This document shows, in pieces, positions 54,791 through 64,000 of a stretch of 64,000 bases of DNA. Source of the DNA: Pseudoduganella plicata. Lineage in GTDB: Bacteria > Pseudomonadota > Gammaproteobacteria > Burkholderiales > Burkholderiaceae_D. A program made the translations under genes and the position numbers. The notes under the pieces are model-generated. The model had not been told where the DNA came from and ran no database searches. It saw only the letters and a program-made list of their open reading frames with translations. The stretch spans positions 5,208,001-5,272,000 of the forward strand of contig NZ_CP038026.1 of NCBI RefSeq assembly GCF_004421005.1. The letters are read 5' to 3'. Position 1 is the stretch's first letter. Each line of letters opens with the position of its first letter.

Positions 54791-56143
54791 CTACTCCAAG
54801 CCCACCTGCACAGTCCCAACCTCCACCACCGCACTCCCTTCGGCCAGCCGCACCTTCAATGCGCTGCGCGGCTGGATCTCGCGCGGCGAGCGCAGGATCG
54901 CCCCTTTCGCATCCGTGACGATGGCATACCCGCGCTCGAGCGTGCGTTGGGGATTGAGCATTTCGAGCTGCGCAGCCAGCGCGTTCAGCGCCTCGCGCCT
55001 GTGCGCCAGCTGCGTATCGATATTGATGGCGCAGCGGTGCTGCAGCGCCGCCAGCCGGGCCCGCACGGCGCGCGTGTCGGGACGGCGCGCGGCCAGGCGT
55101 CCCGCCACCTTGTCCAGCGCATGGCGCGACGCGCTCAAAGGCGCACGCGTCGCATGCATCATGGCCGTGGACAGCGCCAGCAGTTGCAGGCGCTGCTGGC
55201 GGATGCGCGCCGTGGGGCTGAGCAGGCGGCGGGCGTGATAGTCCAGCGTCTGCCCGGCGTTGTCCAGCGTGCGGCGCATGGCACGGCGCAGGTCCGTGGC
55301 GTCGGCCCTCAGCGATGCCAGCCAGTCGCCGCGTGGCGTGGCCGCCAGTTCGGCGGCGGCCGTGGGCGTGGCCGCGCGCAGGTCGGCCGCGAAATCGGCG
55401 ATGGTGAAATCGGTCTCGTGGCCCACGCCGGAAATGACCGGCATGCGGCAATTGGCGATCGCGTACGCCACCGCTTCCTCGTTGAAGCACCACAGGTCCT
55501 CGATGCTGCCGCCGCCGCGGCAGACGATCAGCACGTCGCACTCGGCTCGCATTGATGCCGTGTCGATGGCATCGGCGATCTGCGCGGCGGCCAGCTGGCC
55601 CTGCACCAGCGTCGGGTACAGCACGACGCGCACGTGCGGCGCGCGCCGGCGCAGCGCCGTCAGCACGTCGCGCAGCGCGGCTGCCTGCGGGCTGGTGACG
55701 ATGCCGACGGTGCGCGGGAACAGGGGCAGGGGGCGCTTGCGGGCCTCGTCGAACAGGCCCGCCGCCGTCAGCTTTTCCTTCAGCCGCATGAACGCTTCGA
55801 ACAGCGCGCCCACGCCTGCGCGGCGGATGGCTTCCACGTTGATCTGGTAATCCCCGCGCGGGCCGTACAGCGTGACCAGGGCACGCACCTCCACCTTGTC
55901 GCCCTCGCGCGGCACGAAGCCGGCATATTGGGCACGGCCACGGAACATCACCGCACGCACCTGGGCGCCGTCGTCCTTCAACGTGAAATACCAGTGGCCG
56001 GAACTGGCGCGCGTGAAGTTGGAAATCTCGCCGGCGATCCACGTCAACGGGAACGAGCGCTCCAGCAGCCGGCCGACGGCCTGGTTCAGCGCGCTGACGG
56101 TGATGACGGCAGGTTGTTCGAAGGCGGGATCGGGCGGTGTCAT
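54791..56143 (-). CDS. xseA: exodeoxyribonuclease VII large subunit
   Basis: A 450-residue subunit of ExoVII, which degrades single-stranded DNA to oligonucleotides. The N-terminal OB-fold (residues 12-105: LTWIAGEISNFTRASSGHWYFTLKD-type sequence) precedes the catalytic domain with FPRTVGIVTSPQAAALRDVL, IVCRGGGSIEDLWCFNEE and PVISGVGHETDFTIADFAAD. A coiled-coil C-terminal region ends with LERGYAIVTDAKG. The ATG at 56143 is preferred; a GTG at 56191 would add 16 residues. The DnaA/IHF-like repeat region begins about 130 bp upstream of this gene. Confidence 0.93.
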   Translation of the reverse strand: MTPPDPAFEQPAVITVSALNQAVGRLLERSFPLTWIAGEISNFTRASSGHWYFTLKDDGAQVRAVMFRGRAQYAGFVPREGDKVEVRALVTLYGPRGDYQINVEAIRRAGVGALFEAFMRLKEKLTAAGLFDEARKRPLPLFPRTVGIVTSPQAAALRDVLTALRRRAPHVRVVLYPTLVQGQLAAAQIADAIDTASMRAECDVLIVCRGGGSIEDLWCFNEEAVAYAIANCRMPVISGVGHETDFTIADFAADLRAATPTAAAELAATPRGDWLASLRADATDLRRAMRRTLDNAGQTLDYHARRLLSPTARIRQQRLQLLALSTAMMHATRAPLSASRHALDKVAGRLAARRPDTRAVRARLAALQHRCAINIDTQLAHRREALNALAAQLEMLNPQRTLERGYAIVTDAKGAILRSPREIQPRSALKVRLAEGSAVVEVGTVQVGLE

Positions 56144-56317
56144 GGGCGTATCGGAGGTTCGTATTGCTATCGGTTGAGTCGTGCTATCCACACAGTCGTG
56201 GGGCGGTCATGCTTATGTCATATCTCGCGTTCGATCGCAAGGAGTTTTTGTAAACCCCTGATTTTTAAGCGTAAACCAAAGTGCCACATTCGCGTGCAGT
56301 GTAAGAATTCTCTTACA

Positions 56318-56392
56318 GATCAAGGATTTGGCTACCCGGGCGGGGTGTTACGCACAAAGATATCCACAGAAATTGTGAGCAAAAGTGGATAA
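56318..56392 (+). promoter_or_regulatory. repeat unit 1
   Basis: IHF-like gatcaaggatttg (56318-56330, one mismatch to consensus) and nonamer ATATCCACA at 56360-56368. A reverse-oriented box-like agtggataa follows at about 56384-56392. Confidence 0.6.
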
Positions 56393-56440
56393 GCCGGCGG
56401 GAAGTGCCAAAAAATGCCGCAAGGATACAATGTTCTTTTA

Positions 56441-56503
56441 AATCAACAGGTTGGCAGTGTCGCTGGTACCTTCCCCACAATATTATCCACAGAAGCTGTG
56501 CAG
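56441..56503 (+). promoter_or_regulatory. repeat unit 2
   Basis: IHF-consensus match aatcaacaggttg (56441-56453) and a perfect DnaA box TTATCCACA at 56483-56491. Confidence 0.7.
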
Positions 56504-56600
56504 AAATGCTGGCGATAAACTAACGGGCACCATCTTTCGAGGATCAGATCACTCCCGCGCAGCCTGCCTAAAAATTGAGCGGCACAAATTTATCGTTATG

Positions 56601-56663
56601 AATCAAGGGACTTAGGAGATGTCAGCGCGCTTGCGCACAATATTGTCCACAGTTTTTGTGCAG
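56601..56663 (+). promoter_or_regulatory. repeat unit 3
   Basis: Degenerate IHF-like aatcaagggactta (56601-56614, one extra base in the spacer) and nonamer TTGTCCACA at 56643-56651, within gcacaa / ttgtgc arms. Confidence 0.6.
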
Positions 56664-56750
56664 AAGCGCTTAACTGCAAGCGCCGTGCGCGGGAAAGGGG
56701 CAATTTCCTGCGTTTGCGTAGTTTTTGTGCGGAAGAAAATTTTTGATTGA

Positions 56751-56813
56751 AATCAACGAGTTAGTCGATGCTAGCGACCATTGCCAACAGTCTTATCAAC
56801 AGTTTGTGTGCAG
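56751..56813 (+). promoter_or_regulatory. repeat unit 4
   Basis: IHF-consensus match aatcaacgagtta (56751-56763) and nonamer TTATCAACA at 56793-56801. An extra tttttgtgcggaag fragment precedes the unit at 56722-56735. Confidence 0.6.
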
Positions 56814-56886
56814 AACACTCTGGTCGTCGGTTAATGCGCTTTACCCCGGCTGCAAGGAAATTGCGCAGCGGGAAAATAGTCTTCCT

Positions 56887-56949
56887 GTTCAATAGGTTAG
56901 AGTGTTTCGACAGGCCTTGCTAACAATATTGTCCACAGAAAATGTGCAG
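56887..56949 (+). promoter_or_regulatory. repeat unit 5
   Basis: Degenerate IHF-like gttcaataggtta (56887-56899) and nonamer TTGTCCACA at 56929-56937, preceded by the palindrome acaatattgt. Confidence 0.6.
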
Positions 56950-57014
56950 AAGGAGCTTGTCTGCCCTCACCGCGCCGCTGCCGCAAATTTATGCAGTCAA
57001 AGTTAGTTGAGTAA

Positions 57015-57085
57015 AATCAATGGGTTGAGCGGCAATCCTGGCGTTTCGCACAATCTTTTCCACAGAATTTGTGAAGAAGGGGCTT
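57015..57085 (+). promoter_or_regulatory. repeat unit 6
   Basis: IHF-consensus match aatcaatgggttg (57015-57027) and nonamer TTTTCCACA at 57056-57064, followed by aatttgtgaagaag. Confidence 0.6.
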
Positions 57086-57282
57086 GTTTGTGTGAAAGCA
57101 GCCGCGGAGCAATGCAACGCATGCGCATCCGTGACAGTTTTTGTGCCTGACCCCGATGTTGTCGGCGGCGAGGTCTCAGCTGGCGCATCGTTTTGCTGCC
57201 GGCGCGCACTTGCCGAGTGCCGTCCAACACGCTACATTGCGCGTCTGGCCCACCGCTTGCCTACTTATCCGAGGAGTTTGTT

Positions 57283-57888
57283 TTGCTCGCCATCTTTCAA
57301 GCCGCAGGCTGGCCGATCTGGCTGCTGCTGATCGCTTCCATTGTCGCCACCGCCCTCATCGTCGAGCGGCTGATGTCGCTGCGCCGTGCGCGCATCCTGC
57401 CACCCAGCACGTTTGACGACGTCGTGCGCATCTACCGCAGCGGTACCGTCACGCCCGACATCATCGCCAAGCTGGAAAGCAGTTCGCCGCTGGGCATGGT
57501 GCTGTCGGCCGCGCTGAAGAACATCGACGCCCCACGCGACGTGATGAAGGAGTCGATCGAGGAGGCGGGCAGCGGTGTCGCGCATACGCTGGAGCGCTTC
57601 CTGACGACACTGGGCACGATCGCCACGCTGGCGCCGCTGATGGGCCTGTTCGGCACCGTCGTCGGCATGATCGAGATCTTCGGCGCGCAAAATCCCACCG
57701 GCGCCAATCCCGCGCAACTGGCACACGGCATCTCCGTCGCGCTGTACAACACGGGCTTCGGCCTGGCCATCGCGATGCCGACCCTGGTGTTCTACCGCCA
57801 CTTCCGTGCCCTCGTCGATGGCTTCGTGATCCAGATGGAGCAGCAGGCCGTGCGCTTTGTCGACGTCGTGCACAATTCGAGGAAGTAA
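57283..57888 (+). CDS. exbB: MotA/TolQ/ExbB proton channel family protein
   Basis: A 201-residue inner-membrane protein with three transmembrane helices (about residues 8-28, 108-135 and 148-172). The conserved channel segment is TLGTIATLAPLMGLFGTVVGMIEIF, with NTGFGLAIAMPTLVFYRHF after it. It uses the proton gradient with ExbD to energise TonB-dependent uptake or a similar envelope process. The start is a TTG at 57283, chosen because a gaggag ribosome site lies 6 nt before it and the protein begins MLAIFQAAGWPIWLLL as in relatives. Four bases separate it from exbD. Confidence 0.92.
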   Translation: MLAIFQAAGWPIWLLLIASIVATALIVERLMSLRRARILPPSTFDDVVRIYRSGTVTPDIIAKLESSSPLGMVLSAALKNIDAPRDVMKESIEEAGSGVAHTLERFLTTLGTIATLAPLMGLFGTVVGMIEIFGAQNPTGANPAQLAHGISVALYNTGFGLAIAMPTLVFYRHFRALVDGFVIQMEQQAVRFVDVVHNSRK

Positions 57889-57891
57889 GCC

Positions 57892-58314
57892 GTGAACTTC
57901 CGCAAAGGCCAACGCCGCGAGGATCCGGAGATCAACCTGATTCCGTTCATCGACGTGCTGCTCGTGATCCTGATCTTCCTGATGGTGACGACGACCTACA
58001 GCAAATTCACCGAGCTGCAGATCACGCTGCCGACGGCGGATGCGGAAAAGGCCGTGGAACAGCCGAACCAGATCGACGTGACCGTCGATGCGAAAGGCCA
58101 CTACACGATCAACGGCGCTCCCGTGTCGTTCCGTGACGTACCCGGGCTGGCGCAGGCAATGAAGGCCGCTGCCAAGGGCGGAGCCAATCCGGTCGTCGTC
58201 GTCAATGCCGACCAGTTCGCGATGCACCAGATGGTCGTCAACGTCATGGAGGCCGCGCGCATCGCCGGCTTCGATCGCCTGACGTTCGCGGCGCAGAGCG
58301 GCAGTGCCAGGTAA
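57892..58314 (+). CDS. exbD: biopolymer transport protein ExbD/TolR family
   Basis: A 140-residue protein with a short cytoplasmic N-terminus, one transmembrane helix with the proton-carrying Asp (INLIPFIDVLLVILIFLMV) and a periplasmic domain ending TFAAQSGSAR. It is the partner of the ExbB-like protein just upstream. It starts with GTG, with a ggaag ribosome site. The lpxK start follows about 37 nt after its stop. Confidence 0.93.
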   Translation: MNFRKGQRREDPEINLIPFIDVLLVILIFLMVTTTYSKFTELQITLPTADAEKAVEQPNQIDVTVDAKGHYTINGAPVSFRDVPGLAQAMKAAAKGGANPVVVVNADQFAMHQMVVNVMEAARIAGFDRLTFAAQSGSAR

Positions 58315-58351
58315 GGCCGACCGCGAACGCCGACCGCGCGGCCAGTCCACC

Positions 58352-59386
58352 ATGTCCCTCGAAACCACCTTTACCCGCGCCTGGCAGCGGCGCGGCCCGC
58401 TGGCCTGCGCGCTGTATCCGCTGGCGCTGCTGTTTCGCGCGCTGGCGGCGCTGCGCCGCTGGCTGTACCGCACCGGCATCCTGCGCTCGAACCGCCTGCC
58501 CGTCCCCGTTGTCGTGGTCGGGAATATTTTCATTGGCGGTACCGGCAAGACGCCGCTGACGATCTGGCTGGTGCAGCAGTTGCGTGCGGCCGGGTTGACG
58601 CCCGGCGTGGTGTCGCGCGGCTTTGGCGCCACGGACGGCGCGCCCCGTCCCGTCACGGCGATGTCCACGCCGGCGCAGGTGGGCGACGAGCCCGTGCTGA
58701 TCGCCACCCGTGCCGGCTGTCCCGTCGTGGTGGGACGCGACCGCGCCGCGGCGGGCAGGGCGCTGCTGGCGGCGCATCCCGAAGTGGACGTCATCCTCAC
58801 CGACGACGGCCTGCAGCATTACGCGCTGCAACGCGACGTGGAGATCGTGCTGTTCGATGGCCGCGGCACGGGCAATGGCTGGACGTTGCCGGCCGGGCCC
58901 CTGCGCGAAGGCCCGGGGCGGCGGCGCGACGTCACCGTCGTCAACACGCCCGAGCTGACGGACGCCCTGCGACGCAAGGTCGGCAACGGCGGCCCCGTGT
59001 TCCAGATGACCCTCGCGGGGGACGTGGCCGAGCGCCTGGCCGACCGGCGCGAGCGCGTGACGCTGGCCGAGCTGGCGGCGCGGCCCGTCAAGGTCGCTGC
59101 GGTCGCGGGCATCGGCAATCCGGCGCGCTTCTTCGGCATGCTGGCGAACGCCGGATTGCGCTGCACGGAGCTGGCGCTGCCGGACCATCACGATTTCCTC
59201 GACAATCCGCTGCGCGCGCTGGACGCGGACGTGATCTTGATGACGGAGAAGGATGCAGTAAAATGCGTGCAAATTGAAGAACTGAAGGACGATCCCCGGC
59301 TGTGGGTCGTTCCGGTCACGGCGCGCATCGATGCCGCGCTGGCCGAACACATTGTGGAGAAATGCCGTGGACGCACGTTTGCTTGA
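58352..59386 (+). CDS. lpxK: tetraacyldisaccharide 4'-kinase
   Basis: A 344-residue membrane-associated kinase that phosphorylates the 4' position of the lipid A precursor. It has the P-loop VVGNIFIGGTGKTPLTIWL, SRGFGA, GDEPVLIATRAGCPVVVGRDR, TDDGLQHYALQRDVEIVL, PAGPLREG and LPDHHDF, all LpxK hallmarks. The ATG at 58352 gives the normal N-terminus; an ATG at 58304 would overlap exbD. The end overlaps the Trm112-like gene by 20 bases. Confidence 0.95.
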   Translation: MSLETTFTRAWQRRGPLACALYPLALLFRALAALRRWLYRTGILRSNRLPVPVVVVGNIFIGGTGKTPLTIWLVQQLRAAGLTPGVVSRGFGATDGAPRPVTAMSTPAQVGDEPVLIATRAGCPVVVGRDRAAAGRALLAAHPEVDVILTDDGLQHYALQRDVEIVLFDGRGTGNGWTLPAGPLREGPGRRRDVTVVNTPELTDALRRKVGNGGPVFQMTLAGDVAERLADRRERVTLAELAARPVKVAAVAGIGNPARFFGMLANAGLRCTELALPDHHDFLDNPLRALDADVILMTEKDAVKCVQIEELKDDPRLWVVPVTARIDAALAEHIVEKCRGRTFA

Positions 59387-59543
59387 TATCCTGGTCTGCC
59401 CTGTTTGCAAGGGGCCGCTGATGCACGACAAGAAGACCCAGGAGCTGATTTGCCGCGGCGACCGCCTCGCTTTCCCCATCCGCGACGGCATCCCGATCAT
59501 GTGGGCCGACGAAGCCCGCACGCTGCAGGACACCGTCGAGTAA
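59367..59543 (+). CDS. Trm112-family protein (YcaR/UPF0434-like)
   Basis: A 58-residue protein, DARLLDILVCPVCKGPLMHD..., with the family CPVCK motif, ICRGDRLAFPIRDGIPIM and a short acidic end. It has the fold of the Trm112 methyltransferase activators, but its bacterial role is not settled. The start is a GTG at 59367 inside lpxK, with ggaga upstream. The lpxK-ycaR-kdsB order is conserved in Proteobacteria and implies co-transcription. Confidence 0.9.
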   Translation: MDARLLDILVCPVCKGPLMHDKKTQELICRGDRLAFPIRDGIPIMWADEARTLQDTVE

Positions 59544-59554
59544 ATGCGGCCAGC

Positions 59555-60304
59555 ATGAGCTTCACCGTCATCATCCCCGCACGGCTGGCCTCGACGCGGC
59601 TGCCGGATAAACCGCTGGCCGACCTGGGCGGCAAGCCGATGATCGTGCGCGTGGCCGAGCGCGCGCGCCTGTCCGGCGCGGCCCGCATCATCGTCGCCAC
59701 CGACCATGACAGCATCCTGGCCGCCTGCGCCCGGCACGGCATCGAGGCGTGCCTGACGCGGGCCGACCATCCTTCCGGCACCGACCGCATCGCCGAGGTG
59801 GCGCGGGCGCTGCAGCTGGCGCCGGACGCCGTCGTCGTCAATCTGCAGGGCGACGAGCCACTGATCGACCCAAGCCTGCTGGCCGCCTGCGCCGCCCGCA
59901 TCGGCGCGGACGTACCGATGGCCACGTGCGCCCATCCGCTGGACGACGCGCATGACGCGTTCAATCCGAATGTCGTGAAGGTCGTGCTGGACAAGCATGG
60001 GCGCGCCTTGTACTTCAGCCGCGCCACGATCCCGTGGGCGCGCGATGCCTTCGCGGTCAATCGCGCAACCCTGCCTGTCGCCTATTCGCCACTGCGCCAC
60101 ATCGGCCTGTACGCCTACCGCAACGACTTCCTGCAGGCGTACCCCGCCCTGGAACTGTCGCCCCTGGAAGGCATCGAGGCGCTGGAACAGCTGCGCGTGC
60201 TGTGGCATGGCTACCCGATTGCCGTGCACGTCACCGACGCGGCGCCGGCACCCGGCGTGGACACGCCGGAAGACCTGGAGCGGGTGCGCCGCCACTTCGG
60301 CTGA
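59555..60304 (+). CDS. kdsB: 3-deoxy-manno-octulosonate cytidylyltransferase
   Basis: A 249-residue enzyme that makes CMP-Kdo for lipopolysaccharide inner core synthesis. The family motifs are FTVIIPARLASTRLPDKPL (nucleotide binding), ATDH, SGTDRIAEVA, VVNLQGDEPLIDP, KVVLDKHGRALYFSRATIPW and the C-terminal DTPEDLERV. It begins 11 nt after the Trm112-like gene. Confidence 0.95.
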   Translation: MSFTVIIPARLASTRLPDKPLADLGGKPMIVRVAERARLSGAARIIVATDHDSILAACARHGIEACLTRADHPSGTDRIAEVARALQLAPDAVVVNLQGDEPLIDPSLLAACAARIGADVPMATCAHPLDDAHDAFNPNVVKVVLDKHGRALYFSRATIPWARDAFAVNRATLPVAYSPLRHIGLYAYRNDFLQAYPALELSPLEGIEALEQLRVLWHGYPIAVHVTDAAPAPGVDTPEDLERVRRHFG

Positions 60305-60426
60305 AGCCTGATCATTTTGCATGTGAAAAACGCTCCCAAGGTGGCGTTGGGGCGGCCTTTTGTGGTAAGTTTCGTCACAACCCTGACACACTTACCATAT
60401 TATTAAAAACGTTCTAGGAATTTTTC

Positions 60427-61083
60427 ATGCGTCTCATTCTGTTAGGAGCTCCCGGCGCCGGCAAGGGAACCCAGGCCAACTTCATCAAGGAAAAGTACAA
60501 CATTCCTCAGATTTCGACGGGCGACATGCTGCGTGCCGCCATCGCGGCCGGTAGCGAACTGGGCATCGCGGCCAAGAAGGTGATGGACGCCGGCCAGCTG
60601 GTATCGGACGACATCATCATCGGCCTGGTGAAGGACCGCCTGAAAGAAGCGGACTGCGCCAACGGCTACCTGTTCGACGGCTTCCCGCGCACGATCGCGC
60701 AGGCCGACGCGATGAAGGATGCCGGCGTGAAGGTCGATTACGTTCTGGAGATCGCCGTACCGGATGAATCGATCATCGAGCGCATGGACGGCCGTCGTTG
60801 CCACCCGGGCTCGGGCCGCGTGTACCACGTTAAGTTCAATCCGCCGAAAGTGGACGGCATCGACGACGTCACGGGCGAGCCGCTCGTGCAGCGCGAAGAC
60901 GACCGCGCCGAGACGGTGAAGAAGCGCCTGGACGTGTACCACAACCAGACCGAAGTCCTGCTGGGCTACTACAACGAGTGGGCCAGGTCGGGCGACCCGG
61001 TGGCGCCGCAGTATCGCCGCATCGAAGGCGTGGGACCGGTGGAGGAAATCCGCGACCGGGCGTTTGCCGCACTGGCAAACTAA
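60427..61083 (+). CDS. adk: adenylate kinase
   Basis: A 218-residue long-form adenylate kinase that balances ATP, ADP and AMP. It has the P-loop LLGAPGAGKGTQA, the NMP domain STGDMLRAA, GFPRTIAQA, and the LID region beginning RMDGRRCHPGSGRVYHVKFNPPK. The LID lacks the four-cysteine zinc site, as in other Gram-negative bacteria. A possible promoter with an inverted repeat ggtaagt / acttacc lies at 60364-60396 upstream. A strong terminator follows. Confidence 0.97.
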   Translation: MRLILLGAPGAGKGTQANFIKEKYNIPQISTGDMLRAAIAAGSELGIAAKKVMDAGQLVSDDIIIGLVKDRLKEADCANGYLFDGFPRTIAQADAMKDAGVKVDYVLEIAVPDESIIERMDGRRCHPGSGRVYHVKFNPPKVDGIDDVTGEPLVQREDDRAETVKKRLDVYHNQTEVLLGYYNEWARSGDPVAPQYRRIEGVGPVEEIRDRAFAALAN

Positions 61084-61089
61084 AAGAAG

Positions 61090-61115
61090 GCGGACCTGCG
61101 GGTCCGCTTTTTTTT
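61090..61115 (+). terminator. Rho-independent terminator of adk
   Basis: The 7-bp stem gcggacc / ggtccgc has a 4-nt loop and is followed by eight T. It begins 7 nt after the adk stop. Confidence 0.92.
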
Positions 61116-61265
61116 GTCCCATTTTTAACATCGCGCAGTCAGATTACTGTTCGGGCCCCTGTTGGCCAGTCGAGATTTCGCAGTACGTGGTTTGGTAGGC
61201 CGCGCCTGTCCGGGCGGTTTTCTGAAGTCCGTTTTATTTGCTGATCCGAAAACAATGGGGGACAT

Positions 61266-63440
<2,175 letters not shown>

Positions 63441-63513
63441 GAGGCCGTCGCAACCGTGCGGCCGGCCTCGCAGGGGCCGGCGTATCATCGGAACGCCATT
63501 CCAGGAGCGTTCC

Positions 63514-64000
63514 ATGACCTTTTTGATCCGCCGCCAGATCCGGATCGCCGTGCTGGCGGCGCTGCTGCCATGCGTGGTGTTTGCGCAGACGCCGCCGCGG
63601 TCCGCGGCCGACCGGGAAGCCTATGCGCGCCTGCCCGTCTGCAAGCTGCGGCCGGACGGGCGCGCGCTTGCAGTCGAGCCGTGCCGCACGGCGCCTGCAC
63701 GGCGGCCGATGCCACGCAGGCCGGTGCCGCAGCGGATCGAGCCGACGCAGCGCATCGCCCCACCCGACGTTGCCGATATGCCGGCGCCACCGTCCGCGCC
63801 GGTGACGCTGTTCGAGCTGACGCCACGCACGGGGCCAGCGGCCGTCGTTACCCCGGCGCCCGGCACGTCCGTCACGCCGCCGCCTTCACCCTACGTCAAC
63901 CACGCGCCGGGTGCATTCGCCACGCCACCGCCGGGCGTCAGCCAGCCAATGCCCGCCACCTGCGGCGCGGGCGGCTGCCGCGATGCTGCCGGCACCCAGT
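63514..64000 (+). CDS. proline-rich secreted hypothetical protein, 5' part (runs off the window)
   Basis: At least 162 residues, open at the right edge. The N-terminus MTFLIRRQIRIAVLAALLPCVVFAQ reads as a signal peptide. The mature part is rich in Pro, Ala and Thr (for example APPDVADMPAPPSAP and TPPPSPYVNHAPG) with a possible cysteine pair in PVCKLRP and EPCRTA and another in ATCGAGGC. An aggag-type ribosome site precedes the ATG. I recognise no family; it may be a cell-envelope protein. Confidence 0.65.
   Translation, partial: MTFLIRRQIRIAVLAALLPCVVFAQTPPRSAADREAYARLPVCKLRPDGRALAVEPCRTAPARRPMPRRPVPQRIEPTQRIAPPDVADMPAPPSAPVTLFELTPRTGPAAVVTPAPGTSVTPPPSPYVNHAPGAFATPPPGVSQPMPATCGAGGCRDAAGTQ

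Larger units (their letters stand above)
56318..57085. repeat. six-unit direct repeat array: IHF-like site plus DnaA-box-like nonamer per unit
   Basis: The AT-richer interval between xseA and exbB (about 1.1 kb with no gene) holds six degenerate units starting at 56318, 56441, 56601, 56751, 56887 and 57015. Each has an (A/G)ATCAA-N4-TT(A/G) element like the IHF consensus WATCAANNNNTTR. A nonamer like the DnaA box TTATNCACA begins 42 nt later (41 in unit 6). In most units the nonamer sits inside an inverted repeat CACAA...TTGTG, followed by cagaag. Sequence between units is variable, and nonamer spacing is 123-160 nt. The fixed internal distance shows the units share ancestry. The role is unknown; DnaA titration or reactivation is the leading idea. 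Confidence 0.75.

Noticed and set aside
56318..57085. CRISPR array
   Set aside because: The repeats are degenerate, spaced by 123-160 nt with uneven gaps, and there are no cas genes; the fixed IHF/nonamer distance is not a CRISPR trait.
56318..57085. The main chromosomal origin oriC
   Set aside because: No dnaA, dnaN, gyrB, rpmH or parAB genes are nearby; the box cluster alone does not show an origin.
60362..60372. gtggtaagttt shared in inverse orientation with 1363-1373 as a common operator
   Set aside because: An 11-base match between two sites is expected many times by chance in 64 kb, and the flanks do not match.
63461..63481. Terminator after hppA (gccggcc / ggccggc hairpin)
   Set aside because: The stem is short and no T run follows, so it is not supported as a Rho-independent terminator.

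Overview
The window is high-GC chromosomal DNA from a betaproteobacterium of the Burkholderiales, most likely Oxalobacteraceae (Massilia / Duganella / Pseudoduganella group). The assignment rests on the order xseA - exbB - exbD - lpxK - Trm112 - kdsB - adk, the DUF4148 protein, a K+-independent H+-pyrophosphatase, and short intergenic repeats (ctgaccccgg and ccggtgacaggctccg families). It was made by eye, without database searches.

Layout. 1-14.7 kb is mostly housekeeping: the cysM 3' end, a small helix-turn-helix protein, a moxR / DUF58 / transglutaminase / mltB operon, a histone-deacetylase-like hydrolase, rbgA, a broken DODA-type (ygiD) dioxygenase, an M1 peptidase with a membrane partner, and dsbA. 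15-16.5 kb encodes a chemoreceptor.

16.5-38.2 kb is one large glucuronoxylan and xylose catabolic locus organised around a divergent promoter near 28.9 kb. The minus-strand operon runs gudD, xylX, xylB, xylC, xylD (oxidative Weimberg-type route), then the xylFGH transporter and a GH3 glycosidase. The plus-strand operon carries an SGNH esterase, GH43 xylosidase, GH115 and GH67 alpha-glucuronidases and a LacI-family regulator. The esterase, GH43, GH115 and GH67 proteins have N-terminal signal peptides, and GH3 has a Tat-like one. Together these genes could debranch acetylated (methyl)glucuronoxylan outside the cytoplasm, import xylose, and oxidise it toward 2-ketoglutarate semialdehyde. GudD suggests the glucuronate side chain is handled through glucarate, and a GudP-like permease lies at 44.5-45.9 kb. 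A palindrome with core tagcgcta in the divergent promoter fits a LacI-type operator. The GH3 gene carries a one-base frameshift just before its catalytic aspartate.

38.3-43.9 kb is an AaeAB/FUSC-type efflux operon with a NodT-type outer-membrane factor and a MarR regulator. 44-54.6 kb is mixed: an acidic low-complexity protein, gudP, a repeat-rich gene-free stretch, two SDRs, a LysR regulator, a large heparinase II/III-family protein, an aldo/keto reductase and sodB. 54.8-63.4 kb is conserved core (xseA, exbBD, lpxK, Trm112-like, kdsB, adk, hppA). The window ends inside a proline-rich secreted protein.

The most unusual feature is non-coding. Between xseA and exbB (about 56.3-57.1 kb) six degenerate direct-repeat units each combine an IHF-consensus-like element and a DnaA-box-like nonamer at a fixed 41-42 nt offset, inside a CACAA...TTGTG inverted repeat. 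This resembles a multiplied datA/DARS-type replication-control module and is the best candidate here for an undescribed system.
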